A stretch of DNA of 64,000 nucleotides from Thysanoteuthis rhombus (GCA_963457665.1 OY735211.1:35719747-35783746), one strand, 5' to 3'; counted from the stretch's first letter, positions 47,060 to 59,144 are shown. The notes: generated by a model not told the origin, from the letters alone. Made by a program: numbers and translations.

Positions 47060-48655
47060 TATTTATTAGTATAGAAATTTTATTGTAGACTCAAAGTTTA
47101 ACTGTGCAAACTTAAAGATCAGTTTAACTCGACTTCTATAAGTTACAATTTTGTCATTGTAAAAATTCCTCTCACTTTGTTTTTCTGTTGCGTGTCTCCA
47201 TTATTCGCTAGAATTTAAATGTACGCATCTAAAATATCCACATTCTGGCAAGATAGCTTTGTTCCTCGAATACTAGACACAAGTTCAGTAATCCTGTATC
47301 CTTATCATTATTCCTTGTTCGTGTAAAGAAGAGAAATCTGATCAAAAGCAATCAATGCTGTAAGAGTGCCGTGATATATAAAGTGTATTAATAATGTAAA
47401 ACCGAAAAGTACAGATGAAGATTACTTTTTATTAGCTTTTCACAGTCTACTTCCCCATACATCATACAATGTTGAAAAACCAATGTTATGTTCGAAAATT
47501 AATGCACATCTACTTTCACCTCGTTCGATATTCTTGATTATTTCAAGCTAATTGATGAGATTTTCCTTTTAAATTTCTTTTCAGATTTTTGTTTCACTTT
47601 AGGTGGCATTACTTTAAGGGTTTACAAATTTAAGTTGTTTTTTTTAAATGCACTGAAATCTGAATGTGCCGTTGCTGCAAACTAATCTCCAACAATAGTC
47701 TTGCAAGAATATCAACAAAAAAAAAGTGAAGTGCTGTTAGATCAAGGCAAGAGTTTAGCTTAAAAGATTCACACAAAATTAATCCTTATAGCCTAACAAT
47801 CTGGTAGCAACTAGGCTTTACCATTGGAGCAGACGACAAAAGAAGTCTTATCTTTATAACTACTCCAATGAGCATTGCAAAAACAAAAATGTGAAAATAA
47901 CATCGAACGACGCAATTTCTGGAAAATAATACCGAAGATCATAGTTCTTTCGGGAAAAGTTAACAATTCTTCAGTTAGAATAGTGAGTCCATTCGAATTG
48001 ACTTCTAAAATGAAATGCTTTATAAAAGTACTTTATCAAATGTCAATTTTCTCTATTTATAAAAATCATAAAAAGAAAAATATGATATAATATTTACATA
48101 CATTCTAATGTAAAAAGCATGCGATACTTCACTGGCTCCACTTTGCACACTCTTCATCTAAATTTTAAATCTATATAGTACGAGAATTTTAATGCATTTA
48201 TTGCATACATATTTATAAGATAAGTATATAAAGCCTCTTTTGCTTTATCTTTCGGTTTTAAAACTAGGTAAATTCTATTTTTCTGTTGAAAATTTTACTT
48301 GTTGAATCATTCTTCCAGTGGCATCAACTCTTGGACACATTCCCTCTTAGCTGTGCGCACGTACATGCCTGCATATGTTTGCGACCAGCGAACAAAGGAA
48401 ATTCAAGTGCTCTCTAAAGGTTTGTTACCTAAAATAAAGTAGTGAAGAATGAATCGGATGAGTCTTGATCAAAGTATTCCCAGCAACAATAATAATTATC
48501 TGTTAATTGATTCGTGTGTCGTTGATATTAATCAATTACGAAATTGCATCACATAAAAATAAGAAATGCTCGTAACTCCTTGATTTAATGGAATAACAAT
48601 CCGAACAAAGTAGTTCAAAGTATGGAATAACATCTCAACTAATGCAATCATACTT
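47060..48655. other. no confident feature
   Basis: AT-rich DNA. 48319-48418 is bounded by an acceptor-like ATTCTTCCAG and a weak donor AAAGGTTTGT and has one open frame, but it carries no GPCR signature and was not called. Confidence 0.42.
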
Positions 48656-48661
48656 GTTAAA

Positions 48662-49690
48662 CAGTGTCACCCATAAATTAGTGAACCCAAACCATTTTTT
48701 ATAGAACGTTAATTTTCTTCTAAATCAAAAATGGCTGAATTTTATTATTTTATAGTGGAATATTACACAGTGAAAATGGATACTATCAGGTATTAATTAT
48801 GACCAATCTCTACAGCATTGAAACTCAAAAATATGGATATATTAAATATGGATATATCCAAAAATGGGTGCACCTGCACGAAAAAGGTTTATTTAAAATT
48901 AATAACTTGTGTGAGTGCCTCTTATTTTTCAGTATGCATTCTTTGAAATCTGTTCGTCGTATGGTCATCGTTATTTTTCGTTTTTGTACATTCCACAGGC
49001 ACTCAATTGGATTTAAATTCAGTGATATGCTAGTCCAATCGAACATTCTTAACTTTTGCTTCTTCAGAAACACTCTTGTTTTTGTAGCGGAGTGTTTTGG
49101 ATCATTATCATGCAGAAACACAGCTCTTCTTCCCAAGCGTTTTTGTGAAGGCAACATGTTTTCTTTCAATAAATGCAGCTCACCAGTGCAATCAGAGCTC
49201 ATACAACCCCAAACTATGACGTTTCCACCGCCATACTATTGATACCGGATACTCTTCCTTGTGCATCTTGCTGCGATGACACCAAACTCGTTGGATGCCA
49301 TCAGATCCTTATTATCCTACCCAAACTTTAAAGGGGCCTGTCTATGTTTTGATTCTTGTTGTGGTTGCCGACTCAGTCTTCAGTCATGTTTAGGGTACGT
49401 TTCATTTTCATAGTAGAAACATTCACGGCAGACACTTCATTAGTTATATCCTATAGCCAATTTTCTCGGGTTTTCATCTATCAATTTCCTGAAAAAACGA
49501 ATTGACCTTAGTGTCCGCTTACATGTTCAACCTGGACGCTTTCAGTGCACCTCCAACATTTCCACTTCTCTTGTTATTTTGAACAATTTTAACAACACTG
49601 TTTTTGCTCAACTTCAGCCTTAGAGATATCTTTTGCAGCCGTCCTTCTGTTTGTAGAAATGAATAAGATGCCTAGTTGGAAGAGTGTTTT
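48662..49690 (-). mobile_element. Tc1-type transposon, near full-length dead transposase
   Basis: The left end CAGTGTCACCCATAAATTAG then TGAACCC at 48662 is a typical Tc1 terminal repeat. Read on the minus strand, the transposase runs from a helix-turn-helix near 49660 (RLQKISLRLKLSKNSVVKIV, then QNNKRSG), through decayed sequence, to YGGGNVIVWGCMSSD (49199-49242) and the open frame at 48825-49202. That frame keeps FLHDNDPKHSATKTR and WTSISLNLNPIECLW, so the second aspartate and the glutamate of DD34E survive. The SPDLNP loop aspartate is asparagine. Several stops and frameshifts kill the gene. A right terminal repeat is not clear; GGTTCACTTGGCAGCA near 50175 is a possible remnant. Confidence 0.82.
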
Positions 49691-49699
49691 TCCGTGTGG

Positions 49700-51970
49700 A
49701 GCCATTACCGAACTGAACATTTGTCCACTATTTTTGACATTGCGTACACAGTTTATATCAAAATTTATTGTACTTCTTTATGGGCGATACAGTATATTAA
49801 AATTCGCAAATACAGTTTTTTTAGCTATGGGAGATAGGATGTGCCAAAATTATTTCAAAACAATTTCAAGTTTACATCTGCACAAGCGTTCATTGCACAT
49901 ACTTTTGTCACAGGAAGAAAAATTTCTGCAAGATTTTTGCGCATACTGACTGACTGAGGGTTTTTTTTGAATCAATGAATCATTCATGTTTTCATTCATT
50001 TCTCTTGAATTAATTGTTACTTTATTCCACAGGATCGAATCACTAACAGTTTTTTTCAAACCACTTTTTCAGCTGAGAAAAATTGGTACAAGAAAAATAA
50101 AATATTGAGAAATTTTCTGTATATCTATCTCAGATCCATTGCAATTTTTGCTTGAGAAGAAACTTGTCCAATTAGGTTCACTTGGCAGCATTTAATTCAG
50201 CATTCAGTCAGTTTGACAATGGGAAAATAACCTGCAGTTATTATGTCATCCCAAAGGCCCTTCTATACACATTTGTTATTAATGTTTATTTATATACATA
50301 TGTTTGTCTATTAGTTTATCTGTCATATTACCTGCATGTCTATTCTCCTGCATGTGTGTGTGAGTGTAAAGAGGGGAGAGAGGGGAAATGTGGGGAAGGG
50401 GCTAAAGAGATAAAGGAAAAAAGGAAAATGAATGATGAAGAAGCGAAACTTGGGGATTTAATCCAGATTGAAACAAGAATGCATCTTGAAGGGTGGGAAA
50501 TACAGGTCGTACTTTCTTTGTCCATCAGCATCGGCATAGCTGAGAGGGAGAGGGCTATTTAAAAACGTCTTTCGGTTCACACTAGAGCCCTGCCCTAGGG
50601 TTTGCTTATTTGAAGATATCTTATCCCCCAAATATTCGTGGACACTGAGCTGTTCCATAATCTGATTGATCAGCCTTCGGGGTTGCTTTTCACCAATTAA
50701 GTGATAGTGTATGTCTATTTATTACAAAGTTACCTTTTTCATCATACCACATTGAATGTTAGAGCAGTATCCACAAAGATCCGAGCCCCCCTTCCCCTCA
50801 GACCCTTGGATCTCTTGTTACGTCTTGGTACATCAGTCTGTTAATGTAACATAATAACGTCAATGACAAGGGACGCCAATTAAAAACACTATATAGTCAC
50901 CACCCAGTGCTATGGCTGTGAATATACCGTAGTACCAAGATATGCCAGACAATATCATTATAGATACATCGTGCTGATTAAAAGAAACTTTAATGTAATT
51001 TTGATATATACTTAGCGAAAGAATCATATTTTAAAACTAACTTTAACATTGTTTGCTTTCCTTACTATCCTTTTCCTCCTTGCTCCCCATCTTCTCTCCC
51101 TTGTTCCCTCTGTTTCTATTCTATCCCCTGGTCGTTCTCTCAACTTTTCTTCGTCTCCTGTACTCAATGATATATTTACGGTGTGTCATTAGCCTTTGTC
51201 ACTTCCCTACAACCCAGCCTGAGTCTTTTCTCAAGTGCTTCATAAGGGCTTCTAAATACAATATTCGTGAAGATAGATCGATGCAATGAAGAAGATTGTC
51301 TTTCTATAAGATGACAAGACATGACAATTGATTCCTGCTTACGATCGAAAGAATTTCGTCTAAATTTATTCCTTTCTTACTGATCGCAGCCAGACCAGTC
51401 AGGGGGTTTAGGGATAGACGGAGGGTGGTCCTTTGGCTGGTGTTATGTAGAGATCGGGTCTCTTCTAGAATAATCAATGGGATCTCCAAGGAAAGTTTTT
51501 TTCCGTGATACCAATCTCCTTACAGTACCGGGTATTTCCGAACGGTTACCCATGTAGGTACTGACCAAGCTCGACGTTGCTTTACTCCGGTGATTGTACG
51601 AGAACCGATGTATCCAACGTCATTTGGTCGTGACTTGTAAATAGAAAGAAAGCAAAGATAACAATACTTGGAAACAAATAATGCATTCATAGCCTTTGGC
51701 AATTGAATGTACAATCCATTCCATGTGTCGTTTGGTGTCTTTTTCATTCGCTGATTGTCTGACGTCTCATGAGACCAATTAAACAGATTTTGTTACCGTC
51801 TCTTCTTTATCAGGATGGGAGCTGTTACTCCATTGATTAACAGAATTGTAACTGCGAGGAACAGCGGGATGTGTGCATGGAAGACAGCACGGAAGACAGA
51901 CCGAAATTCATGCGAAGCAAAACATCCTTAATAGGAAATAATGATTGTTATTGTATTCCCTCCTGGATTT
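49700..51970. other. no confident feature in 2.3 kb
   Basis: Except for the possible Tc1 right end near 50175, nothing is recognised. The frame at 50182-50562 (+) mixes hydrophobic and basic low-complexity sequence. A pyrimidine-rich stretch lies at 51060-51160. Confidence 0.42.
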
Positions 51971-51975
51971 ATCAA

Positions 51976-52390
51976 TACAGGGTGTTAAAAAAAAAACGTA
52001 TTCTTGAAAACCTGTACCTAAACTATTTTGAATCTATAAACTATCAATTTTTGAACAAATTACAAACCAGATTGCAAAAAGATGCTCATATAATCGCAAA
52101 TACACTTCAACTTTACAATACGTGTTGTAAGTGATTTCCTTTAACCGGAGTGCGGGTTCGTACCCGATACGTTTCGTACCATTGCAAAACGACACAATCG
52201 AAACAACACAAAAGAATGGATACTCGAATGAGGCTAACGCATAATGCATTCATTTCAACTGATAAATACCGTTGTCTTTGAGTACACTGTTACTATATGC
52301 CTAATATCGTTGAGTAAAATTTACGTGCATGTGGATTCTACCTTCTTATCCTTAATGTTGTGTCCTCAATGGAACAGTAAACACCCTGTA
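51976..52390. mobile_element. MITE-like element with TACAGGGTGTT ends
   Basis: TACAGGGTGTT at 51976-51986 is exactly inverted at 52380-52390 (AACACCCTGTA), giving a 415-bp unit. The TA at each end may be the duplicated target, as in Tc1/mariner-type insertions. The interior has no transposase motif; a short frame crosses the left end by chance. CAGGGTGT-type ends are common in several DNA-transposon groups, so the superfamily is not fixed. Confidence 0.6.
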
Positions 52391-52850
52391 AGAACATTCT
52401 TATCATAACAGATTTTCTTGTCAAGAAAACCTTTTTTTAAATACCGACACATGTTTGGCTTTTGAGGCTTCCATTATTTCATGTCTCTGCACTTCTTTGT
52501 CCTTTGTTTGTATCTTGTCATTCTCTACTTCCAATTTCCGTTGCCCATTCATGTTTTTTATCTAAATTTTACTTAACATGGTATTCGTGTTATGTGCAAA
52601 TCTTCCATCTACCTCATTAAACTACCCAGTCTCCTTTTCTCTCTTACTACCCTCTTATTAAACAAAGGATTTGATTCTCTGTTCTTGCCCAGTTATTAAA
52701 CTACCGAACTTTTTTCTTTATATTATTAGTAAAAGCGTCACATCGGAACACAGATAAGAACAGACAAAATAATATTCTATATTTTCTGCGTGGAGGTTCG
52801 TAATCTCTACTGCTGCAGCTACATTTTAGGTCTTTGTATACCTTTGAGAA
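52391..52850. other. no recognisable feature
   Basis: AT-rich DNA; nothing recognised. Confidence 0.45.
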
Positions 52851-52851
52851 A

Positions 52852-52940
52852 ATGATGTTATACATACGAGAAAAATCGTTTTATACATATAGAAAGTCTT
52901 TTTATACATATGAGACAAACCATGTTATACAACTTAGATA
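52852..52940. repeat. short degenerate tandem repeat
   Basis: TTATACATA-GAGAAA-like units recur about four times (near 52857, 52879, 52901 and 52925), with a period of roughly 22-24 bases. Confidence 0.6.
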
Positions 52941-52979
52941 AATCGAGAAATGATGGCCAGCTGCCGACCTTTAAATGTT

Positions 52980-53190
52980 TCATTTTCTGTCTTTGACAAC
53001 ACAATTGATACTTTCATCATAATATATCCCAAAAGGTTTAGGGAATTCGAACGTAGGAAAATTACTAAACCTAAAATATGGTTTCCATAGTCTCCTTCGA
53101 AGTAATCTCCTAGTGTCGAAAGTCTGCACTGCATTTCGTTTAAAGCACACAGCTAAAATTAATTCCCTGAACTTTTGAATCGCACCTTGC
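52980..53190 (-). mobile_element. mariner-like transposase C-terminal scrap
   Basis: The minus strand encodes MQCRLSTLGDYFEGDYGNH. C----x-GDYFEGD is the C-terminal signature of SETMAR/mariner-group transposases. An adjacent frame reads GAIQKFRELI, so the region is frameshifted. No catalytic residues are left. Confidence 0.5.
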
Positions 53191-53264
53191 ATGCGTTCGT
53201 GCATAGGCATACATGTAGGCTATCTATATAGTGACGGGGGGAGTATTTTGACACTTACAAAGTA

Positions 53265-53480
53265 TCAATTTAATATACTTTCATTGCTTACAACTTTCAA
53301 ATCATTAATGTTTCTGTGATCCCTCTGATAAATCTGACCCTTCAAGCATCGCCATAAGTTTTCAATTAGATTCAAGTAAAGGGATTGATTTGGCCACTGG
53401 CGGAAGAAAACTTGTTGATATAAGATTATAACTTTCAATACCCTGTGTACTAATGAAGAAGCTTTTTTGATTTCCAACAT
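53265..53480 (-). mobile_element. Tc1-type transposase C-terminal relic
   Basis: The minus-strand frame reads FFRQWPNQSLYLNLIENLWR then CLKGQIYQRDHRNINDL. This is the WPsQSPDLNPIEnLW block of DD34E transposases with the last glutamate kept but SPDLNP changed to SLYLNL. The sequence upstream in the same frame does not match the catalytic DND region. Confidence 0.75.
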
Positions 53481-53484
53481 ATTT

Positions 53485-54610
53485 AATATTAGTGAGACAA
53501 TTTACGTTGTGAAATGAAAAGTAAAAAAAAAAAAGGAATAATGCTCTTGTAGTAATAATTTTAAAATTCAGGGATGAATACATGTGTGTTTTTCAGTATC
53601 GTACTGAAAAAAAAGAAAAACTTGTACTATTCATGAAAGGTTAGTCACGTGACAAATATGATCTAAAAGTAAGCAGATCGCTGCCATGTCATTAAAATCA
53701 ATCGGGATTTTCTGTCCTCGATATTAATTAGTAGTAAATGATCGTAACTTGTTCTTTGATCAATTATCTTTCGATTTATATGTTTTTATTCTAAGGTAGA
53801 TAACGTTGTTTTGACGAAGATCTTAGCAGGCAAAGATCACCCCATTGCACTGCGCACAAATGGTCCACCAAGACACTTCGGATTGTTTACATTTGGTAGA
53901 CACCCAACCTGGTGAAATAATGACAATATCTCATGATCTGTATTCTCCATTCTTTGTTCTTAATGACCTTAGGTAATACTTCTGTCTCTCCTGGGTATTT
54001 ACTCAGACCCGTAACGGAATTAATATTCCATGGGTGAAATAATCAATGATGAATAAAACTCACATAATTGCGTAACCAGTTGCATTGAAATTTAATATTT
54101 TATGCATTATCATAAACTTTTTTTTGGAAATTTTGGATCAAAGAGTTCTGCGTTCTCAAAATTTGCAGTAAAAGATTTTCTTGGTGCATCAGGTGGAAAG
54201 GTTAGATTATATTACATCAATTTATTTTTTATTGCAAAAATTGCAACTTTTTCATAACTTTTGATCTAATGGACGAATTTTGATCAAATAAAGTACTTTG
54301 TGCTCTTTATCTTTGATATTTCGATATGCTGAAAAGAAGGCAAATTCTGGAAGGGGAAAGGTTGTTTTGGTATCACAAAAACTCTACCTTTGATGCTATT
54401 TTTCAGTGATTTTAGTCAGTTTTCAGCAATTTTCTAGCCTGTTTAACCAAATTTCAACAAATAAAAATTGCTTCAGAAGGCTAAAAGTATTTTTCTCAGC
54501 ACGTTTTGGCATTTTTTTGAGGTCCATTTAGCGCGGAAAAAGTTTGAGTTGACAACACTTGGGGTGACAACCAGAGTTACCACCCCAGGTAACACCAACC
54601 CTAGGGACCC
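53485..54610. other. no recognisable feature
   Basis: AT-rich DNA. 54110-54500 is a T/A-rich stretch with no coding sequence. Confidence 0.45.
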
Positions 54611-54617
54611 AATAAGG

Positions 54618-54618
<1 letters not shown>

Positions 54619-54662
<44 letters not shown>

Positions 54663-54674
54663 TGTGTGTGTGTG
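54619..54674. repeat. (TG)n microsatellite
   Basis: About 27 TG units with one TA interruption. Confidence 0.96.
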
Positions 54675-54704
54675 CGTTTACCAAAAATTGATTCTTTAAA
54701 TGCA

Positions 54705-54955
54705 TATATGAAATGTCAATGGGCTGGTCATGTTTCAAGAATGTCAGACAACTGATGGACTCGCAAGATGGATCCCCAAAAATCATATGCATAACTATGG
54801 CCGATAGAATATAAGATGGTGTGACGAACTAGACATGTTTAGAAAGCATTTGCCTCTGCAACGCCCATGATAGAGAGGTCTGGGGAATCCTGGGGAAGGT
54901 TTATGCCCAACAATAGACCACCAAAAGGCTGATGATGATAATGATGATATATTTT
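54705..54955 (+). mobile_element. RTE-like LINE, 3' end
   Basis: The plus strand encodes MKCQWAGHVSRMSDN, then in shifted frames the WIPKNHM, RWCDELDMF and ATPMIERSG-like remains, ending ACCACCAAAAGGCTGATGATG with an impure (TGA)n tail at about 54926-54946. It is 5'-truncated at almost the same point as the copy at 35170-35421. Confidence 0.78.
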
Positions 54956-55039
54956 TCCAAAGTTTTATAACTATCATCAAACATGACGAAAATATTCACT
55001 TACGGATCGGTACTTCTGCTCAGAATCAGAGTACGTGTT

Positions 55040-55345
55040 CTGCCTAGGAGCAGAGTGTAGTATCTGTTCGCAGTACATGCTTTGGTAGCTTTGCACCGGT
55101 GCAATGACGTGGCTGATGATGGCTTACTGATGCTTGTTATAAACCCAAGAGGCCGAGGATTCGTCCTGTGGCCTCAAAAGATAATTCGGCCCAGTCCCGG
55201 GGGAGCAGTACGCCCTGGTGCAGCACCATCCATTCGCACGAAAAGGGATGGATCAGGCTTGCCCTGACACCTCTGTTACACTAGTGCCGGAGACTGGAGC
55301 AATTTTTACAGCTCTCCTGTGACTGGAAACCCTTATTAAAAACGA
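55040..55345 (+). mobile_element. SINE-like repeat, tRNA-type head possible
   Basis: GGTGCAATGACGTGGC and GGATTCGTCCTGTGG could be A- and B-box remains. The GC-rich body contains CCCAGTCCCGGGGGAGCAG and GCCGGAGACTGGAGCAA, and the end is a short A-rich TTATTAAAAACG. Composition resembles 44750-45245. Confidence 0.45.
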
Positions 55346-55443
55346 CTTCGTATCACATCTTGCTCTTCTGGGGAAGCCAGTAAATACGAATCGGAGTTTA
55401 TTATATGTGTGCACATTGAAATGTGTTACACCACATACACACG

Positions 55444-55445
<2 letters not shown>

Positions 55446-55523
<78 letters not shown>

Positions 55524-55525
55524 AT
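55446..55525. repeat. (AT)n-(TG)n compound microsatellite
   Basis: About 28 TA units then about 11 TG units, continuing impurely to 55550. Confidence 0.96.
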
Positions 55526-55550
55526 GTGCGTGCGCGTGTGTGCGTATGCG

Positions 55551-56150
55551 GATATACATTGTGCTTTATATAAATGGATATCTTTTTAATTCAATTTAAA
55601 TTCTGCACATAACTACGAATGCAATGATCACCGATTGCAACAGGTGGTATCGGAGTGAAGGTTGAGAGGTCTTGGCCCGATACTCTTAACTTCTAAACAG
55701 AAAAGAAGCATTTGCAAATATTAACCGAATCTACGGCACCGTGCGCAGATGTGACGGTAGCGGTTTGTTTGGTCGTGACTCATCATCACCGGGTGAACGA
55801 TCCATACCACGCCCGGTTGATTAACAGATGAAAAAAACAAAACTTTTAAAACGGGAAGGCATCGGTTATTGGGTCTTGGGCCGATGATTCTGCAACAGCT
55901 GCGAAGTCGTGGACAATTACAGCTTTCAAATAATTAACTTTATGCACTGATGACTTTGGGGGGACATTAACAGCTATAATGATCAATTAGTGTTAAGCAT
56001 CATTTCCTTTCGTGACGTTTTTAATGTCTAACTGGTAAGAGCTCATATTGAAATCATGATCATATATTGTGGCGTCACCAGTGTATCCATAGGAGAGTTG
56101 TGGGGTTTCCTTGTCCTTAATAGTCAAGGTTGGTTCACGGAAAACTTGTC
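55551..56150. other. unassigned
   Basis: 55640-55830 is GC-richer and may be an old repeat; no family recognised. Confidence 0.38.
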
Positions 56151-56154
56151 AACC

Positions 56155-56530
56155 TAGTGTGATTCTTGGCTTGATTTCTTCTTCTTTTAATAACTCCACG
56201 GAGATTCCCTGTCCTAAGCAGATGTAGTTGTTTACTTTCTCCAGCCCTGCATTTTTTATTCTGATCGTTGTTTGTTTGTCCTCAACATGTCCGTTGAATA
56301 TGACATTTGTTTTACTGAAGTTCATGTAGAGGCCAACTTTCTTACTTTCTTCATTTAGTTCGTCTCACATTATTCTGAGATCGTGAACGTTCCTTGCAAA
56401 GAGAACGATATCGTCTGCAAATTTAAGGTTACTATCATCTCAAGGCAGGCTGTGAAGAGTTTAGGTGAGCTGGTATCACCTTGCCTCACTCCTTTGGTTG
56501 TGATGTGGTTTCCCTAAGATAATGTAACAA
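56155..56530 (-). mobile_element. RTE-like LINE fragment with intact FADD palm motif
   Basis: Minus strand: NLKFADDIVLFARNVHDLRI, a stop, then DELNEESKKVGLYMNFSKT, NVIFNGHVEDKQ and IKNAGLEKVNNYICLGQ, ending ISVELLKEEEIKPRI. This is the palm motif C with both aspartates plus the thumb start. Stops occur after the palm, and neither the N-terminal half nor the 3' tail is present. Confidence 0.82.
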
Positions 56531-56716
56531 CACAGATACCGTTTTATTAAACGAATATTCAGAATCACCGAGCCCAGTTTTTTTGTCTTGTTCATTGGTA
56601 AAACGTAATTACAATTCCGTTCCACAAATTCCGTATAAAAATGTATACTCCACTAAAAATATTCATACCATCCTTGTTGCATCTATTCTTACAGTAATTC
56701 GTCGATTCTGCAGAGA

Positions 56717-56787
<71 letters not shown>
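56717..56787. repeat. (TTA)n microsatellite
   Basis: About 23 ATT units. Leucine and asparagine runs in frames across it are artefacts. Confidence 0.97.
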
Positions 56788-56924
56788 GTGGTCGACCTCT
56801 GTCTTTATTACATGTTTGTTTTCTGTCTACTCTTCTGCGTGGATTCAATTTGTTTCACTAGACTTCAGTGGTCACTTGAAGTCATGCATTAATGCTTTCA
56901 ACACAATTGAAATAAAACAGATTA

Positions 56925-57070
56925 GCCGATCACCGGGCGTCTATAATGGCTGATATGAATGTGTATTTCTCACTGATGCCTGTGGTCAGTGTACGAGTCC
57001 TCTTACAATGTCAGTATTTCGAAAGTTGATTCGCAAAACAGACAGGGCCTCCCCACAGAATTTGGCCTTG
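56925..57070 (+). mobile_element. tRNA-derived SINE
   Basis: A tRNA-like head, TAATGGCTGATATGAATG, precedes the B-box GTGTACGAGTCCTCTTAC. CAGTATTTCGAAAG follows as in the copies at 18596 and 19735. Confidence 0.5.
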
Positions 57071-57585
57071 TACCGAACTAAGTTTAGTAAATATCATCGC
57101 AGAAAACCTTAAAACGACGTACTTTCTGATTTTCTGTGAATCCATTTATACATTTTTTTACATTTCTTATTGCAGCCAAATTAGGAAAAACATTAACTGT
57201 AATTAACATTAACTGTGTTGAATAAGCTCAGATGTTTGTTCTAGTTTTATTTTCCACATTTCTTTTCCGATCAGGTATCATTATAAACACCTGTAAGTTT
57301 TCCTGAAAGTTCATTTAGAATATTCTCAAAATTCCTGAAACTACCATTGTATCGTATGTTCGTTCTCCCTCTTAAATGCTAATTTGATGTTTTTCCATGC
57401 ATTAACTTCATTGCATCCCAATCTGAAGGCATATAGAAAGAGTAACAGAGCTTGATGTACAATAGTAAATGTCCCAATACAATAAACACCTACTGAGGCG
57501 CATTTTCATTGAATCAAATCATGAATCGTCGTAAATCCGATATCATATGTAGTACAGTCTGATAGGTTGGTGTACTAATTCGGTA
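57071..57585. other. no recognisable feature
   Basis: AT-rich DNA. TTCTTATTGCAG near 57164-57175 is acceptor-like but is followed by stops in every useful frame. Confidence 0.45.
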
Positions 57586-57589
57586 TTAT

Positions 57590-57830
57590 ATCTCCTAGCA
57601 TCTCACCTACTTTGCGAAACAGTTCGTAAAGTCCTCTCTCGGGATTGCATCACATGCTTGTCACGTTACCCTTAATCTTGCGCACGGTCTAAAATCTCTT
57701 TGGGGGAAAAGCAAGAAGGGGGCTAAATCTGGACTATAGAAGGGATTGTTTAGCTAAAAGAATTCCTGCACGAGACGTACGGAATGACTCGCTCTGCCGT
57801 TGAGAGTACAACGGTCATACAGTATACAAA
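57590..57830 (-). mobile_element. mariner-like transposase relic (catalytic C-terminal half)
   Basis: The minus strand encodes LNGRASHSVRLVQEFF, a stop, then LNNPFYSPDLAPFLLFPQRD and, after frameshifts, AIPREDFTNCFAK. The family pattern is hDNAraHta--vqeFLa, hPpYSPDLAPcDffLFP and aIP-edf-ncF. The DNA aspartate reads NG and the APCD aspartate reads APF, so both visible catalytic positions are lost. Confidence 0.72.
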
Positions 57831-58055
57831 CTCACTCAGTAGCGTTCCCCTGCCGACTGTCTGTTCATGCATGCACAGTAAGGTCTCCTCTAATTAGCTG
57901 ATAGGTTGCATCAAGGCCACGCAACCTGTTCTCACGATTTTTAAAATGGCTAGATCATTTTCATACACTCCTCGTATTGTTGCTCATTCGGCATCTTATT
58001 CACCAGTGTTTTTTTTATGTTTTTTTTTTTTTTTTGCTTTTTTCGAAAATTGTAA
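57831..58055. other. no recognisable feature
   Basis: Includes a T-rich run at 58009-58036. Confidence 0.45.
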
Positions 58056-58059
58056 ATTC

Positions 58060-58235
58060 TGATTTTAGAGCAATTATCACACGACATTCTCTTTCGTTCA
58101 TGTGTGTCATTAATATTCACTAAATCTAGCTCAGGTTGGCACAAAGCCACAACTTTGAGACACTCACATAGGATAGAAATCACTTTGTCTGCGAAACTAC
58201 ACCATTAACCACTACTCCACTGTGAGACTCTCCAG
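58060..58235 (-). mobile_element. tRNA-derived SINE
   Basis: The minus strand reads GGAGTAGTGGTTAATGGTGTAG, a good A-box region, and a decayed B-box. The body with CACAAAGCCACAACTTTG resembles the SINE at 39640-39815. Confidence 0.5.
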
Positions 58236-58713
58236 TCCCGAAGCTCATTTGTACAGATCGGTAGATTAAGCTGAATGCCAGAGGTTGTCATTAAACAATA
58301 TTCATCGACTCGAATATGGATAGATCTATTTATATCGAGCGATTAGCATAGACGGGGATCGATTTAATCTAAAGATAAACTATGTATAGAATGAGATGTC
58401 AATGATGTCGAGGCATTAAACTTAATTGCAATTTGGTCTAATCAAATATTTTTCCTGAATATAAATAATTCTGTCTAAACAGCTAAATTTAGATCTGAAT
58501 CCATTCAAATTCTTGAGTTTTGTTTATCACAGACAGTCCTTAGTCTCATGCAGGGTCACGTGGTAGAATGTCGGGTAGATTGAGTTGCATGAGATTAATA
58601 AATGGTGAGGAAATTCAACATCTTTCAAAATCCTGGCCTTTATCTGGGCTCTCCCAAAAGGATAACTGGTCCCGATTGAAAATACGCAACTGACTTAGCC
58701 ACCAAGTAGTTTT

Positions 58714-58714
<1 letters not shown>
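58236..58714. other. no recognisable feature
   Basis: AT-rich DNA; nothing recognised. Confidence 0.45.
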
Positions 58715-58783
<69 letters not shown>

Positions 58784-58816
58784 TGCTTATATATTGGAAT
58801 GAAATGAGACCGTGCG

Positions 58817-58848
<32 letters not shown>

Positions 58849-58875
58849 CATTCACACACACACACACACACACAA

Positions 58876-58940
<65 letters not shown>

Positions 58941-58965
58941 TAGATAGATAGATAGATAGATAGAC
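58715..58965. repeat. compound (AT)n/(CA)n/(AT)n/(GATA)n microsatellite
   Basis: (AT)33 at 58716-58781, (AT)15 near 58816-58845, (CA)n at 58853-58882, (AT)n at 58883-58936, and (GATA)7 to 58963. Confidence 0.97.
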
Positions 58966-58974
58966 AATGAGAAC

Positions 58975-59142
58975 AGATCGGGTGTAGAGATATTTATTCA
59001 CGAACGTTTCATAGGAATGATCCCACATTGTAAACTCCAGCACAATTAGGCTTTCCACTCTATTTTCCTCATCTCACTGATGATGTGTGGGTCATTCCCA
59101 TGAAGCGTCCGTGAATAATTATTTATTCATCCAATCTGTGTT
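58975..59142. repeat. inverted repeat with hammerhead-like motif
   Basis: 58975-59028, reverse-complemented, aligns with 59083-59140: ATGTG-GG-TCATTCC-ATGAA, CGT-CGTGAATAA, and CAATCTGT or CGATCTGT, about three quarters identical. The plus-strand arm is preceded by ACTGATGATGTGTGGG and continues TCATTCCCATGAAGCGTC. That order of CUGAUGA, a short stem and GAA-C resembles a type I hammerhead ribozyme as found at ends of Penelope-like elements. Core positions differ (GAAGC rather than GAAAC in this arm; the other arm has GAAAC but lacks CUGAUGA). Confidence 0.55.
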
Positions 59143-59144
59143 TT

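Noticed and set aside
48319-48418. Candidate exon after ATTCTTCCAG
   Set aside because: Wrong phase for the receptor gene and no HormR or membrane-helix pattern.
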